From positions 1-45,400 of the forward strand of contig PABH01000060.1 of NCBI GenBank assembly GCA_002702705.1: DNA of 45,400 bases, read 5' to 3'. Shown here piece after piece: positions 1 through 8,445 of the stretch. The translations under genes and the position numbers were made by a program. The notes beneath the pieces were generated by a model that worked only from the letters and a program-made list of their open reading frames with translations, was not told the DNA's origin and searched no databases. The DNA is from Anaerolineaceae bacterium (GTDB lineage: Bacteria; Chloroflexota; Anaerolineae; Anaerolineales; Anaerolineaceae). Position 1 is the stretch's first letter. The number at the start of each line of letters is the position of its first letter.

Positions 1-139
1 ATTCACTCGATAATTGGATCGTACTCCGAAACGTGCCCGGAAACAATCCCCTCCTTCAGGAAGCGATCCTGAAGCTTGTTCATTAACATACTAACACGAT
101 ACGGTTGGAAATCGTACTGCCGTACAAGAGACACAATTG

Positions 140-582
140 GTTCCGGGAGGCAACCCGCCTTACGTGACCGTGACCGTAAAAACACCAACGATATTCCCCA
201 GGTAGGACTCCGTGTGTATGCTTATGACAACAGCAACAGCACTGGTTACAACAGCCTGACCGATGAAAATGGAAACGCACAACTGGTCTTACCCTTCGGG
301 GATTAATACTTCCGCGTGATGTTTAACGACACGCAATTCTGTAGTGACACCGTAAATCACTCCTCTGATGTGGACACATATGCAATTCCAGGCAGTACCA
401 CCGCTGAAATTGTTGTCACCAAACCGGTGGCGGTTACGGTATAAAATACGGCTAGAATTCCACAGGTGGGAGTGGATAACAGTGCCTTTGAAGAAATCAC
501 GTTTAAAAATGGAACAGTACTCTTCACCCTCAACGCCTGTGTGTACCAATTTGTAGCCAACCTCTCTGAGTCCCTCTTTTGA
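140..582 (+). pseudogene. Decayed secreted surface-repeat protein fragment
   Basis: One forward frame reads like repeats of large Chloroflexota surface proteins: VGLRVYAYDNSN, then TDENGNAQLVLP, then a YRFRV-like string and TTAEIVVTKPVAVTV, then a worn second unit with NGTVLFTLNA. The frame is broken by TAA at 304, TAA at 442 and a final TGA at 580-582. The preceding PPYVTVTVK string lies in another frame, so a frameshift sits near the A-run at 178-182. No start codon or ribosome binding site is convincing. I see a remnant of a repetitive extracellular protein, possibly the tail of a gene lying to the left. The first 140 bases and the AT-rich 583-774 stretch show nothing I can name. Confidence 0.6.
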
Positions 583-774
583 AGTTTGATTTCTAATTAA
601 ATTAATTTATCGAAAGGAAGACCTCAACTCTTTTCGATTGCAGCAATTCAGGAAATGTAAGTTGGCAGACCTGGATTAATTGGATATTTATTCGTAACCA
701 GCCAAAGGCTGCTGTCAATTTTATAGTGGTAGAAGTGATAAAATTACAATTATGCAGCTTTATCCGGTGGTTTC

Positions 775-2634
775 ATGATTTTGAATTATTCTGTTGTGGA
801 TAGTTTGTTGTTATTTAATATGGCGGCTGCGGTTCTGGTGTTAATCGGCCTGGTATGGGTTTTATGGACACCAAGCCTGGGGCGTGACCCTTTGGAGCGG
901 TTTGCCGATTCGATTGGGTTAAGTATTTCCATCATCACCCTGGTTGCTTTAATCTTTTACGTGTTCCACTGGGTTTTTTCCGGCTGGTTGGTCGCACTGT
1001 TTTTATTGGTTTGTTTTATTGTGGTGATTTGGGCTGCGTTAGCTGGAAAATTAAAAGTTAAGAAAGAGAATATCGTACCCGCTTTTTTGGTCGGATTGGC
1101 TGTAATGGGTTTGATTTATTGGCGTTTTTATCAGGCAGAGTCGCTAGTTTTTCCTCCCTGGGTGGATTCCGTGCATCATGTGCTGGTGACTCAAAAAATA
1201 ATTGATCATGCTGGTATTCCTCGTACATTGGGGCCGGAATTACCTGTGCCCTTTCATTACCATTTTGGCTTCCACCTGATTGCAGCCTTATTTACCTGGC
1301 TGACCCAACTTTCCGCAAGTGATGCGGTTTTGTGGTTTGGGCAGGTCATCAATGCGTTGGTCGCGGTTGGTATTTATCGGCTTGGAAAAAGTATCTGGCA
1401 TACCAAACGCGCTGCGGGAATTGCTGCTTTGTTGGTTGGGCTGGCTTTTCAAATGCCGGCTTATTATCTGACTTGGGGACGGTATACTTTGTTAACCGGA
1501 CTGTTGGTGCTGCTGCCTGCCATAGCGGCTGCTTATGATTTGGTACTTAAAGGAAGCACAAACGAACGAGTCCTGCGTCTTTTGATATTAACTGCCGGGT
1601 TGGCATTAACCCATTATATGGCTTTGTTGTTTTTAGGTTTGTTTTTTAGCGTTTTGCTGCTGCTTCGTTTATTGGATTGGATCAGGATGAAAAAAACCGA
1701 CCAGTCTTTTTCGTTAAAATCGTGGTGGTTGTGTGCTGGTGCCGGATTGGCTGGTATTGTTTTATCCTTACCCTGGCTGGTGCCGATGTTGGTTGTGCTG
1801 CAAAAACAAGCCACGATCAAAGTGGTGCTGCCGAGTGATGGCAGTCAAAAAGATACGTTTCAATATATTTTGTATTTACTGGGTCCCACCTATAATTATA
1901 TTTTATTAATTTTGGCAGCTTTGTTTTTGATTTACGCCTGGTGGAAAAAAGAAAGCCGCCCCCTGGCTTTGTGGGCTTCCCTGTTGTTTTTGTTAAACCT
2001 GCCGTGGGGGTTGCGCCTGGGACCATTCCGCCCGGATCATTTTTCGATTGTTTTGTTTATTCCGGCGGCTCTTTTGTTAGGCGGCGGAATGGTTTGGCTC
2101 GCACAACAGATGACCTGGTGGACTCGCGGCTGGATTGGATCTTTGTTTTTGTTGGTGGCGGTGGGATTTGGTTTGGGCTGGGGAATGAAACAAACCCAGA
2201 ATGTGCTGAATCCCGTTACGGTGTTAACGGATGGGGCGGATCGCGCGGCAGTATTATGGGTGGAAGAGAACACCCCGGCAGGCGCACGTTTTTTGGCAAA
2301 TACAACCAGTTGGATTTATGAGACTTATCGCGGGGTCGATGGTGGGTATTGGATCATGCCGGTCACGCGGCGTTTTTCCGTTGCGTTGCCGGGTTTGTAT
2401 AGTTTTGCCCAACATGATTTATTGGCGGATTGGCAGGATTGGACAAAACGAGCAGCCCACCTGGAAACCTGCGACGAAAGCTTTTGGTCTTTGGTGAAAG
2501 ATGCTCGGTTAACGCACCTCTATTTACATGAAGGAAAAGGGGATTTGCAGCCGGAGGAAGTGGAAGGCTGCCAGGGGGTCAGACCAATTTACCAGCGTGA
2601 TGGGGTTTGGGTGTATGAGTTGCTACCGAAATAA
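775..2634 (+). CDS. Multi-pass membrane protein, GT-C glycosyltransferase-like
   Basis: This is a 619-residue protein made almost entirely of hydrophobic helices, roughly 12-14 membrane segments, with a short soluble C-terminal domain from about residue 490. The first long loop carries PPWVDSVHHVLVTQ and PVPFHYHFGFH; acidic/His residues in that loop are typical of GT-C-fold lipid-linked sugar transferases. The C-terminal part (AAVLWVEENTPAGARFLANT) resembles the periplasmic tail seen in many uncharacterised bacterial GT-C-like proteins. Family membership is inferred from topology and the loop motif, and the donor and acceptor are unknown. No strong Shine-Dalgarno precedes the ATG. It lies alone, 50 bases upstream of the phosphatase-fold gene. 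Confidence 0.6.
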   Translation: MILNYSVVDSLLLFNMAAAVLVLIGLVWVLWTPSLGRDPLERFADSIGLSISIITLVALIFYVFHWVFSGWLVALFLLVCFIVVIWAALAGKLKVKKENIVPAFLVGLAVMGLIYWRFYQAESLVFPPWVDSVHHVLVTQKIIDHAGIPRTLGPELPVPFHYHFGFHLIAALFTWLTQLSASDAVLWFGQVINALVAVGIYRLGKSIWHTKRAAGIAALLVGLAFQMPAYYLTWGRYTLLTGLLVLLPAIAAAYDLVLKGSTNERVLRLLILTAGLALTHYMALLFLGLFFSVLLLLRLLDWIRMKKTDQSFSLKSWWLCAGAGLAGIVLSLPWLVPMLVVLQKQATIKVVLPSDGSQKDTFQYILYLLGPTYNYILLILAALFLIYAWWKKESRPLALWASLLFLLNLPWGLRLGPFRPDHFSIVLFIPAALLLGGGMVWLAQQMTWWTRGWIGSLFLLVAVGFGLGWGMKQTQNVLNPVTVLTDGADRAAVLWVEENTPAGARFLANTTSWIYETYRGVDGGYWIMPVTRRFSVALPGLYSFAQHDLLADWQDWTKRAAHLETCDESFWSLVKDARLTHLYLHEGKGDLQPEEVEGCQGVRPIYQRDGVWVYELLPK

Positions 2635-2684
2635 TGAACCTTCTTTGTAAATAAAACATATCAAAAATCAATCAAAGGAATCTA

Positions 2685-3737
2685 ATGACACTACATCTAT
2701 CAAAAAAGACCTGTCAAAATAATTTTTTAATACAAATAATTGTTCTAATTTCCAACCTATATATGGTTTTTTTGATGGTTTGGTCAGGTTTAAACCATTT
2801 TTTTCATGACAAATGGTTTTGGTTATTTATATTAAATTCGTTTGGAATATATCTCTTTATTCCGTTTCCCATTTTTATAATTTTCAGCTTCTTGTTTCGA
2901 AAAAAATCTTTGTATATTGTTACAGTAGTCACAGCGTTGCTGTTCACTTATTTTTTTGCCAGTTACTTTCTCCCGAAACCTGGCTGGTTTGAATCCACAA
3001 ACCAGCCTAAATTAACGGTAATGACATTTAATACTTTAGGTGCAAATCAAAGCTGGGAAAATACAGGCCAAGTGTTTTTGAACTCTGACGCAGATATTAT
3101 TGCCATCCAAGAATTAAATTCAAATATCGCCAAAACCATTCAGGAAAAATTAAGTTTACATTACCCATATCAAGCATTGTATCCACAGGAAGGTACTTGT
3201 GGAACCGGCATTATTAGCCGTTACCCGATTATTGAAGTAGAGATGGATTTTACTGCTCCATATTGGTGTCCCGACCCGCAAGTCGCCAAAATTGATTTCT
3301 CTGGGCAGGCAATTATCCTTATCAATTTTCATGCAAAAGCGAGCTCACCAACTGGAATAACCAGAATTAATGATGAAAATTGGATTAGGCAAGAACAAAT
3401 ATCGGAGATTATTCGATATACACAAACTCTAACCGATCCTTATTTAGTCGTGGGAGATCTTAATGCAAGTTCTTTAAGTGGAGCCTATCATTCGATTGTC
3501 CAAATAATGAATGACGCCTGGTCAGAGGGTGGTTGGGGTTTGGGCCATACTTTTCCAGGGGGAAATACTCCAGGAGGCTCACGATTTAAAATCGCCGGAT
3601 ACCATTTACCACAGTGGTTGGTGCGGATAGATTATATTTTTCTTTCTTCAAATTGGGCTACACAACGAACTTGGATCGGAAATTGGGATCGCGGGTCTGA
3701 TCACAGACCAGTTATTACCACTATATTTTTAAAATAA
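2685..3737 (+). CDS. Membrane-anchored endonuclease/exonuclease/phosphatase-family protein
   Basis: This 350-residue protein has about three N-terminal membrane segments (residues 15-105) followed by an EEP (DNase I-like) domain from about residue 108. Landmarks of the fold are present in order: MTFNTLG (metal-site Asn), IAIQELN (catalytic Glu), VVGDLNAS (Asp/Asn) and GSDHRPVIT (Asp-His) near the C terminus. The catalytic domain probably faces outside the cytoplasm, as in other membrane-tethered EEP proteins. The substrate cannot be read from sequence; nucleic acid, phospholipid and phosphoinositide-like substrates all occur in the family. AAAGGAA lies just before the ATG. The gene is AT-richer than the nuo genes downstream. 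Confidence 0.8.
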   Translation: MTLHLSKKTCQNNFLIQIIVLISNLYMVFLMVWSGLNHFFHDKWFWLFILNSFGIYLFIPFPIFIIFSFLFRKKSLYIVTVVTALLFTYFFASYFLPKPGWFESTNQPKLTVMTFNTLGANQSWENTGQVFLNSDADIIAIQELNSNIAKTIQEKLSLHYPYQALYPQEGTCGTGIISRYPIIEVEMDFTAPYWCPDPQVAKIDFSGQAIILINFHAKASSPTGITRINDENWIRQEQISEIIRYTQTLTDPYLVVGDLNASSLSGAYHSIVQIMNDAWSEGGWGLGHTFPGGNTPGGSRFKIAGYHLPQWLVRIDYIFLSSNWATQRTWIGNWDRGSDHRPVITTIFLK

Positions 3738-3776
3738 GGCAAAATATTTTTTCACTTTTCGTTTTAAACTTTTCCC

Positions 3777-3805
3777 TTGAACCCTTACTTTGCTTGTGGT
3801 AAGCT
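3777..3805 (+). promoter_or_regulatory. Possible upstream sigma-70-like promoter for nuo
   Basis: TTGAAC and TAAGCT are separated by 17 bases. The 332-base gap 3738-4069 holds no gene. Besides this pair and the better promoter at 4001-4029 there is a TATAAT at 3905-3910 without a good -35 partner. This is a secondary candidate only. Confidence 0.35.
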
Positions 3806-4000
3806 AATTAACGTGAAATGTATCGGTTATAAATAATAACCATTTATCCATAAGGATAACAAAAACCTTTATTTATAATTACACCGTGAAAGCGGTTGTG
3901 CCGTTATAATGCTAAGGTTGGATTTGAATATTTAATTAATTTGGGTTATTGTAGAAGAGGTGTAACGGGTTATTCTTTTTTTTTATGGCGTTTGTGAAAA

Positions 4001-4029
4001 TTGCCACCAGTTAAAGCCTATGTTATACT
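4001..4029 (+). promoter_or_regulatory. Sigma-70-like promoter of the nuo operon
   Basis: TTGCCA and TATACT are separated by exactly 17 bases. The predicted start near 4036 is about 34 bases before the nuoA ATG, and AAGGAA serves as ribosome binding site. It is the best promoter-like pair in the gap before the 14-gene operon. Confidence 0.6.
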
Positions 4030-4069
4030 ACAAATACTATAATTTAGACCTTCCTTGTAAGGAATAGAC

Positions 4070-4426
4070 ATGTTAGAAAAATATCTTCCCTTGTTAATTG
4101 TTATTTTGTTAGCCATCATTGTTGGCTTCATCGTGGTCATCCTGGCCCATGCCTTAGGTCCGCGCCGACCTACCAACGTAAAGCGTGCACCGTATGAATC
4201 CGGCATGGTGCCGTATGGGCCTGGCAAACGCCGGGTTTCTGTGCGTTATTATTTGATCGCGGTATTGTTTATCTTGTTTGATATTGAAGTGGTCTTTTTG
4301 GTGCCCTGGTCTGTCGTCATTCGAGAAATCGGGATGCCTGGGGTGGTATTTATGATCATTTTTGTGCTGATATTAGAGGTAGCGCATTTATATGCGTGGA
4401 AGAAAGGAGCACTGGAATGGGAATAG
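4070..4426 (+). CDS. nuoA: NADH-quinone oxidoreductase subunit A
   Basis: This is the 118-residue small membrane subunit of respiratory complex I, with three transmembrane helices. The conserved loop is present as [13 protein letters not shown]. The acidic second-helix region [14 protein letters not shown] is the part that helps shape the quinone/E-channel region next to NuoH, NuoJ and NuoK. Length is normal for the family. It is the first gene of a complete nuo operon; AAGGAA precedes the ATG, and its last 10 bases overlap nuoB. Confidence 0.97.
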   Translation: MLEKYLPLLIVILLAIIVGFIVVILAHALGPRRPTNVKRAPYESGMVPYGPGKRRVSVRYYLIAVLFILFDIEVVFLVPWSVVIREIGMPGVVFMIIFVLILEVAHLYAWKKGALEWE

Positions 4427-4899
4427 AACAAAAAGCTGGAGATCTTGGGGTTGTAACCACAACCCTGGAAAAAGCAGTGAATTGGGGGCGTACGAATTCC
4501 ATGTGGCCGATCCTGTTTGGATTGGCTTGTTGTGCGATTGAGATGATGGGTGCCCAGGCATCCAATAATGACTTAAGCCGGTTTGGGATGGAGTTAAATC
4601 GAGCCAGTCCTCGTCAATCGGATTTGATGTTTGTGGCAGGGCGGGTTTCCCGAAAAATGGCGCCTGTTGTGCGGCGTTTATATGATCAAATGCCTGCCCC
4701 AAAATGGGTGATTGCCATTGGTGATTGTGCTTCCTGTGGTGGTGTGTTTAACAACTACGCCATCTTACAAGGTGTGGATGAGATTATTCCCGTCAATGTT
4801 TATATTGCAGGCTGTCCACCGCGCCCGGAAGCAATTATTCATGGGGTATTAACCCTGCATGAGAATGTTAGAAAAGAACGAATCAAGGATTGGGCATAA
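4417..4899 (+). CDS. nuoB: NADH-quinone oxidoreductase subunit B (cluster N2)
   Basis: This 160-residue peripheral-arm subunit carries the terminal 4Fe-4S cluster N2, which passes electrons to quinone. The ligands are visible in [10 protein letters not shown] (tandem Cys), GDCASCGG and [10 protein letters not shown] start at the ATG at 4417 because AAAGGAG sits at a good distance before it. An in-frame ATG at 4396 would add seven residues lacking a ribosome site and would overlap nuoA further. The chosen start overlaps nuoA by 10 bases, suggesting translational coupling. Confidence 0.97.
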   Translation: MGIEQKAGDLGVVTTTLEKAVNWGRTNSMWPILFGLACCAIEMMGAQASNNDLSRFGMELNRASPRQSDLMFVAGRVSRKMAPVVRRLYDQMPAPKWVIAIGDCASCGGVFNNYAILQGVDEIIPVNVYIAGCPPRPEAIIHGVLTLHENVRKERIKDWA

Positions 4900-4900
4900 G

Positions 4901-5413
4901 ATGAGTGAACATTTAGAAACCACCGTAAAAGCGATCCAGGATCGATTTGATGCCCAGGTGAAACTTTTTCGCGGAGAATACACCTTAATCATTCAGCCGG
5001 AAAAAATAGTAGCCGTGGCATCCGTCCTGCGGGACGAATTTGGTTTTAATATGCTGATGGATATTACCGCTGTGGATTATTTTCCTAAAGAAACCCCACG
5101 TTACGAAGTCATCTACCAGCTTTATTCTATGCCGTTTAATGTGCGTGTCCAATTACGGGTTCCGGTGGATCATCTCATTTCAAAACTTGACACGGTAGAA
5201 ACCGTCTTTCCGGTAGCCAATTGGAAAGAGCGCGAAGTGTATGATCTGTTTGGTATTGTTTTTAATAACCATTCTGATTTACGGCGTGTGGTTATGCCAA
5301 GTGACTGGGTGGGGCATCCGCTGCGAAAAGATTATCCTTTGGGGTATGAAGAAGTGCAGTTCAGCTTCAACTTTGATGAAATTATGAAAAACAAACCACA
5401 ACCAAAGGATTAG
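4901..5413 (+). CDS. nuoC: NADH-quinone oxidoreductase subunit C
   Basis: This 170-residue subunit is the 30-kDa protein of the complex I connecting module, which packs against NuoD. Family landmarks are VDYFPKETPRYEVIYQL, the WKEREVYDLFGI motif and HPLRKDYPL near the C terminus. NuoC and NuoD are separate genes here, unlike the fused NuoCD of enterobacteria. I use the ATG at 4901, one base after the nuoB stop. The in-frame ATG at 4859 lies inside nuoB and would add an unconserved extension. Confidence 0.96.
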   Translation: MSEHLETTVKAIQDRFDAQVKLFRGEYTLIIQPEKIVAVASVLRDEFGFNMLMDITAVDYFPKETPRYEVIYQLYSMPFNVRVQLRVPVDHLISKLDTVETVFPVANWKEREVYDLFGIVFNNHSDLRRVVMPSDWVGHPLRKDYPLGYEEVQFSFNFDEIMKNKPQPKD

Positions 5414-5450
5414 CACAAAGGATGTCTCAGACGTGCAGGGAGAATAAAGT

Positions 5451-6680
5451 ATGACCGATATTCGTGAAGTATCTGTAAATGAATTACGGCATTTGGTATC
5501 TGACCGTGCGCTGACCGGCGAAACCATGCTGTTGAATATGGGGCCCCAACATCCCAGTACGCATGGTGTGCTGCGGTTATTGTTGGAATTAGATGGGGAG
5601 ATCGTAGTAAATATGATCCCCGATATTGGCTTTTTGCACACCGGTGTGGAAAAAACCTGTGAATCAAAAAATTATATGCAGTCGGAAGTATTAACTGACC
5701 GTTTGGATTATCTCAATCCGATGGGTAACAATATGGTGTACTGCATGGCAATTGAAAAATTAGCCGAGTTGGACGTCCCCGAACGGGCACAAGCCTTGCG
5801 GGTAATATTGGTCGAACTTCAACGCATTTCTTCCCACCTGTTGTGGTTGGGAACCAGCGGTTTGGATGTAGGGGCCATGTCCACTTTCCTTTATTGTATG
5901 CGAGAACGTGAAGTCATTTTGGATATTTTTGAAATGGTTTCCGGCCAGCGGATGATGACCACTTATATTCGCCCGGGTGGTTTGTGGCGGGATGTGCCTG
6001 CCGAATTTGAGCCGGCAGTCCGCAGTTTTATTGATTATATGCCCGCCAAAATTCGAACCTACGAAGATCTGTTAAAGAAAAATGAACTCTTTATGGATCG
6101 CTCTCAGGGAATTGGTGTTATCTCCGGGGAAGATTGTCTGCGGTATGGTCTCTCCGGTCCGGTAGCGAGAGCCAGCGGGTTAAATCATGACCTGCGTAAA
6201 AAGCAGCCTTACTTTGGGTATGAAAATTACGATTTTGATATTCCGGTTCATACGACAGGTGATGTCTATGCTCGTTATCGGGTGCGGGTTGAAGAGATGA
6301 CCCAATCCCTGCGAATCATCGAGCAGGCGTTAAATCGTTTGCCGGGTGGTCCTGTCCGCAGTAATAACCGTAAGTATGTGCCGCCGCCGCGTTCCGAATT
6401 GGGCACCAGCATGGAGGCATTAATCCATCACTTTAAGTTATGGACAGAAGGATTCTCACCCCCCGTTGGCCATGTATATGCTGTCAGTGAGTCACCACGC
6501 GGTGAACTGGGTGTTTATATGGAAAGTGATGGTTCACCAAAGCCATTTAGAGTGCATTTTGTGACCCCTTCATTTGTAAATTTACAAGCCTTACCGTTGA
6601 TGTGCCGCGGCTTATTTATTGCGGACGTGGTTGCCATCATTGGTTCGATTGATATTGTACTGGGAGATGCAGACCGGTGA
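5451..6680 (+). CDS. nuoD: NADH-quinone oxidoreductase subunit D
   Basis: This 409-residue 49-kDa subunit lines the quinone-binding chamber of complex I together with NuoB. MGPQHPSTHGVLR near the N terminus contains the His-containing loop at the quinone headgroup. GFLHTGVEK and YTRPGGLWRD-like YIRPGGLWRD segments, and SPRGELGVY later, are typical. Length is normal. GGGAG precedes the ATG after a 37-base gap, and the 3' end overlaps nuoE by four bases (GTGA), a classic coupling arrangement. Confidence 0.97.
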   Translation: MTDIREVSVNELRHLVSDRALTGETMLLNMGPQHPSTHGVLRLLLELDGEIVVNMIPDIGFLHTGVEKTCESKNYMQSEVLTDRLDYLNPMGNNMVYCMAIEKLAELDVPERAQALRVILVELQRISSHLLWLGTSGLDVGAMSTFLYCMREREVILDIFEMVSGQRMMTTYIRPGGLWRDVPAEFEPAVRSFIDYMPAKIRTYEDLLKKNELFMDRSQGIGVISGEDCLRYGLSGPVARASGLNHDLRKKQPYFGYENYDFDIPVHTTGDVYARYRVRVEEMTQSLRIIEQALNRLPGGPVRSNNRKYVPPPRSELGTSMEALIHHFKLWTEGFSPPVGHVYAVSESPRGELGVYMESDGSPKPFRVHFVTPSFVNLQALPLMCRGLFIADVVAIIGSIDIVLGDADR

Positions 6681-7195
6681 ACAAGCTGTTGAAAAAATAT
6701 CCAAACGAAATTGAAAAAATTCTCAGCCGTTATCCGGCTGACCAGACCCGATCGGCAGTGATGCCCTTGCTTTTTTTGGCACAGCGTGAAGAAGGATTCG
6801 TGCCATCAGATACGCTGGCTGATATTGCGGAAATTACCGGTATATCGGAAACGGATATTACCTCCGTATTGGGGTTTTATACCCTCTTCCATGAACAACC
6901 TGGTGGGCGATATTATATTCAAATTTGTACCGACTTGCCCTGCGCCTTGCGTGGTTCCGAGGAATATCTGGAAACTTTGTGCCAAAAGTTGGGTGTGAAG
7001 GAAGGCGAAACCACAGCAGATGGTTTGTTTACGGTTGAAGCTGTAAAATGTCTGGCTGCCTGCCATCGTGCACCCATGTTCCAACTTCAGGGTGACGGTG
7101 AAATTAAATATTACGAAGACCAGAGTGTGGAAAAGACCCTGGCCGTCATTGAAGCATTACGTGAAAAAGCAAAGCAGGAGGCAGCCAATGGATAA
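6677..7195 (+). CDS. nuoE: NADH-quinone oxidoreductase subunit E (2Fe-2S N1a)
   Basis: This 172-residue 24-kDa thioredoxin-fold subunit belongs to the NADH-oxidising module and holds 2Fe-2S cluster N1a. The four ligands are in CTDLPC and KCLAAC. The N-terminal helical part with DQTRSAVMPLLFLAQREEG is normal for the family. Translation starts at a GTG that overlaps the nuoD stop, with GGGAG upstream. No residues look missing. Confidence 0.96.
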   Translation: MNKLLKKYPNEIEKILSRYPADQTRSAVMPLLFLAQREEGFVPSDTLADIAEITGISETDITSVLGFYTLFHEQPGGRYYIQICTDLPCALRGSEEYLETLCQKLGVKEGETTADGLFTVEAVKCLAACHRAPMFQLQGDGEIKYYEDQSVEKTLAVIEALREKAKQEAANG

Positions 7196-8441
7196 AAAAA
7201 TCTTGCTGCGTCACCTGGATGTACCGAACATCAATCAACTGGAAGTTTACCGTCAGCATGATGGTTTTAAAGCGTTTGAAAAGGTCATTTCTAGCATGAA
7301 ACCAGCGGAAGTTACCGCGGAAGTAAAATCTTCCGGTTTGCGTGGCCGAGGTGGTGCCGGTTTCCCCACAGGGATCAAATGGAACTTTTTGCCAAACGAC
7401 AGTTGGCCGCATTATGTCGTTGCGAATGCGGATGAATCTGAACCGGGCACTTTTAAAGACCGTGAATTGATGGAAAGTAATCCCTTCCAGTTTTTGGAAG
7501 GATTGATGCTGGCTTCATTTGCTGTGCAAGCCAATCTGTCTTATATTTACCTGCGCGGTGAGTTTTGGGAAATTGCCCATGATTTGGATCAGAAGATCCA
7601 AGATTTGGAAGACGTCGGATTGCTGGGTGAAAACATTCTTGGCAGTGGATATTCCTTACATCTCCGCACCCATTTAGGGGCCGGCGCTTATATCTGTGGG
7701 GAAGAGACTGCCTTATTGGAATCGTTGGAAGGTAAAATGGGGCAGCCTCGTCTGCGACCACCCTTCCCGGCAGTGGAAGGTTTGTATGGGAAACCGACCT
7801 TGATTAACAATGTTGAAACGCTGGCCAATTTACCGCCCATTCTTCTGAACGGGGCCGATTGGTATCGTGGTTTTGGCACGGAACAAAGCCCAGGTGTGAA
7901 GATTTTCAGTCTCTCCGGTTGTATTAATAAACCCGGAAATTATGAATTACCACTGGGTGTTACCTACGGGGAATTGATTAATACCTATGGCGGTGGGGTT
8001 CCAGAAGGAAGAACCTTAAAGGCGGTTATGTCTGCTGGGGCATCATCGGATATTGTTGTGGTGGATCAGTACTGTTTGGATACACCCCTGGCTTATGAAA
8101 CCTGTATGGACCGGTTAGGTGCGCCATTGGGTTCCGCTTCCGTCATTGTAATTGATGATTCGGTTAATATTGCCTGGCTTGTGGCAAAAACAGTTAATTT
8201 CTTTAAACATGAATCGTGTGGAAAGTGCACTCCCTGTCGAGAGGGAACCTTCTGGATGAATAGTATCACCAGCCGGATGATGCGAAATGAAGCAAGTGCA
8301 GCGGATATCGATTTATTAAAAAATGTAGCTTTGCAGATGCAAGGTAAATGTTTATGTGCACTGGGCGAGTTTTCAACGATGGCCGTTGTTACCGGGATTG
8401 ATCGTTTCCGTTCAGATTTTGAAAAGCACGTGAGGAGCTGA
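7188..8441 (+). CDS. nuoF: NADH-quinone oxidoreductase subunit F (NADH/FMN site)
   Basis: This 417-residue catalytic subunit binds NADH, FMN and 4Fe-4S cluster N3. RGRGGAGFPTGIKW and NADESEPGTFKDR form the nucleotide/flavin region. ESCGKCTPCREGT plus the later KCLCALGEF supply the N3 cysteines. I choose the ATG at 7188, which follows AGGAGG closely. Longer in-frame starts would lie inside nuoE and add about 40 basic residues not found in the family. It overlaps nuoE by eight bases. Confidence 0.97.
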   Translation: MDKKILLRHLDVPNINQLEVYRQHDGFKAFEKVISSMKPAEVTAEVKSSGLRGRGGAGFPTGIKWNFLPNDSWPHYVVANADESEPGTFKDRELMESNPFQFLEGLMLASFAVQANLSYIYLRGEFWEIAHDLDQKIQDLEDVGLLGENILGSGYSLHLRTHLGAGAYICGEETALLESLEGKMGQPRLRPPFPAVEGLYGKPTLINNVETLANLPPILLNGADWYRGFGTEQSPGVKIFSLSGCINKPGNYELPLGVTYGELINTYGGGVPEGRTLKAVMSAGASSDIVVVDQYCLDTPLAYETCMDRLGAPLGSASVIVIDDSVNIAWLVAKTVNFFKHESCGKCTPCREGTFWMNSITSRMMRNEASAADIDLLKNVALQMQGKCLCALGEFSTMAVVTGIDRFRSDFEKHVRS

Positions 8442-8445
8442 GCGA

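Noticed and set aside
3-188. A minus-strand frame running off the left edge
   Set aside because: Too short and without a match I can name; the opposite strand carries recognisable surface-repeat text over part of it.
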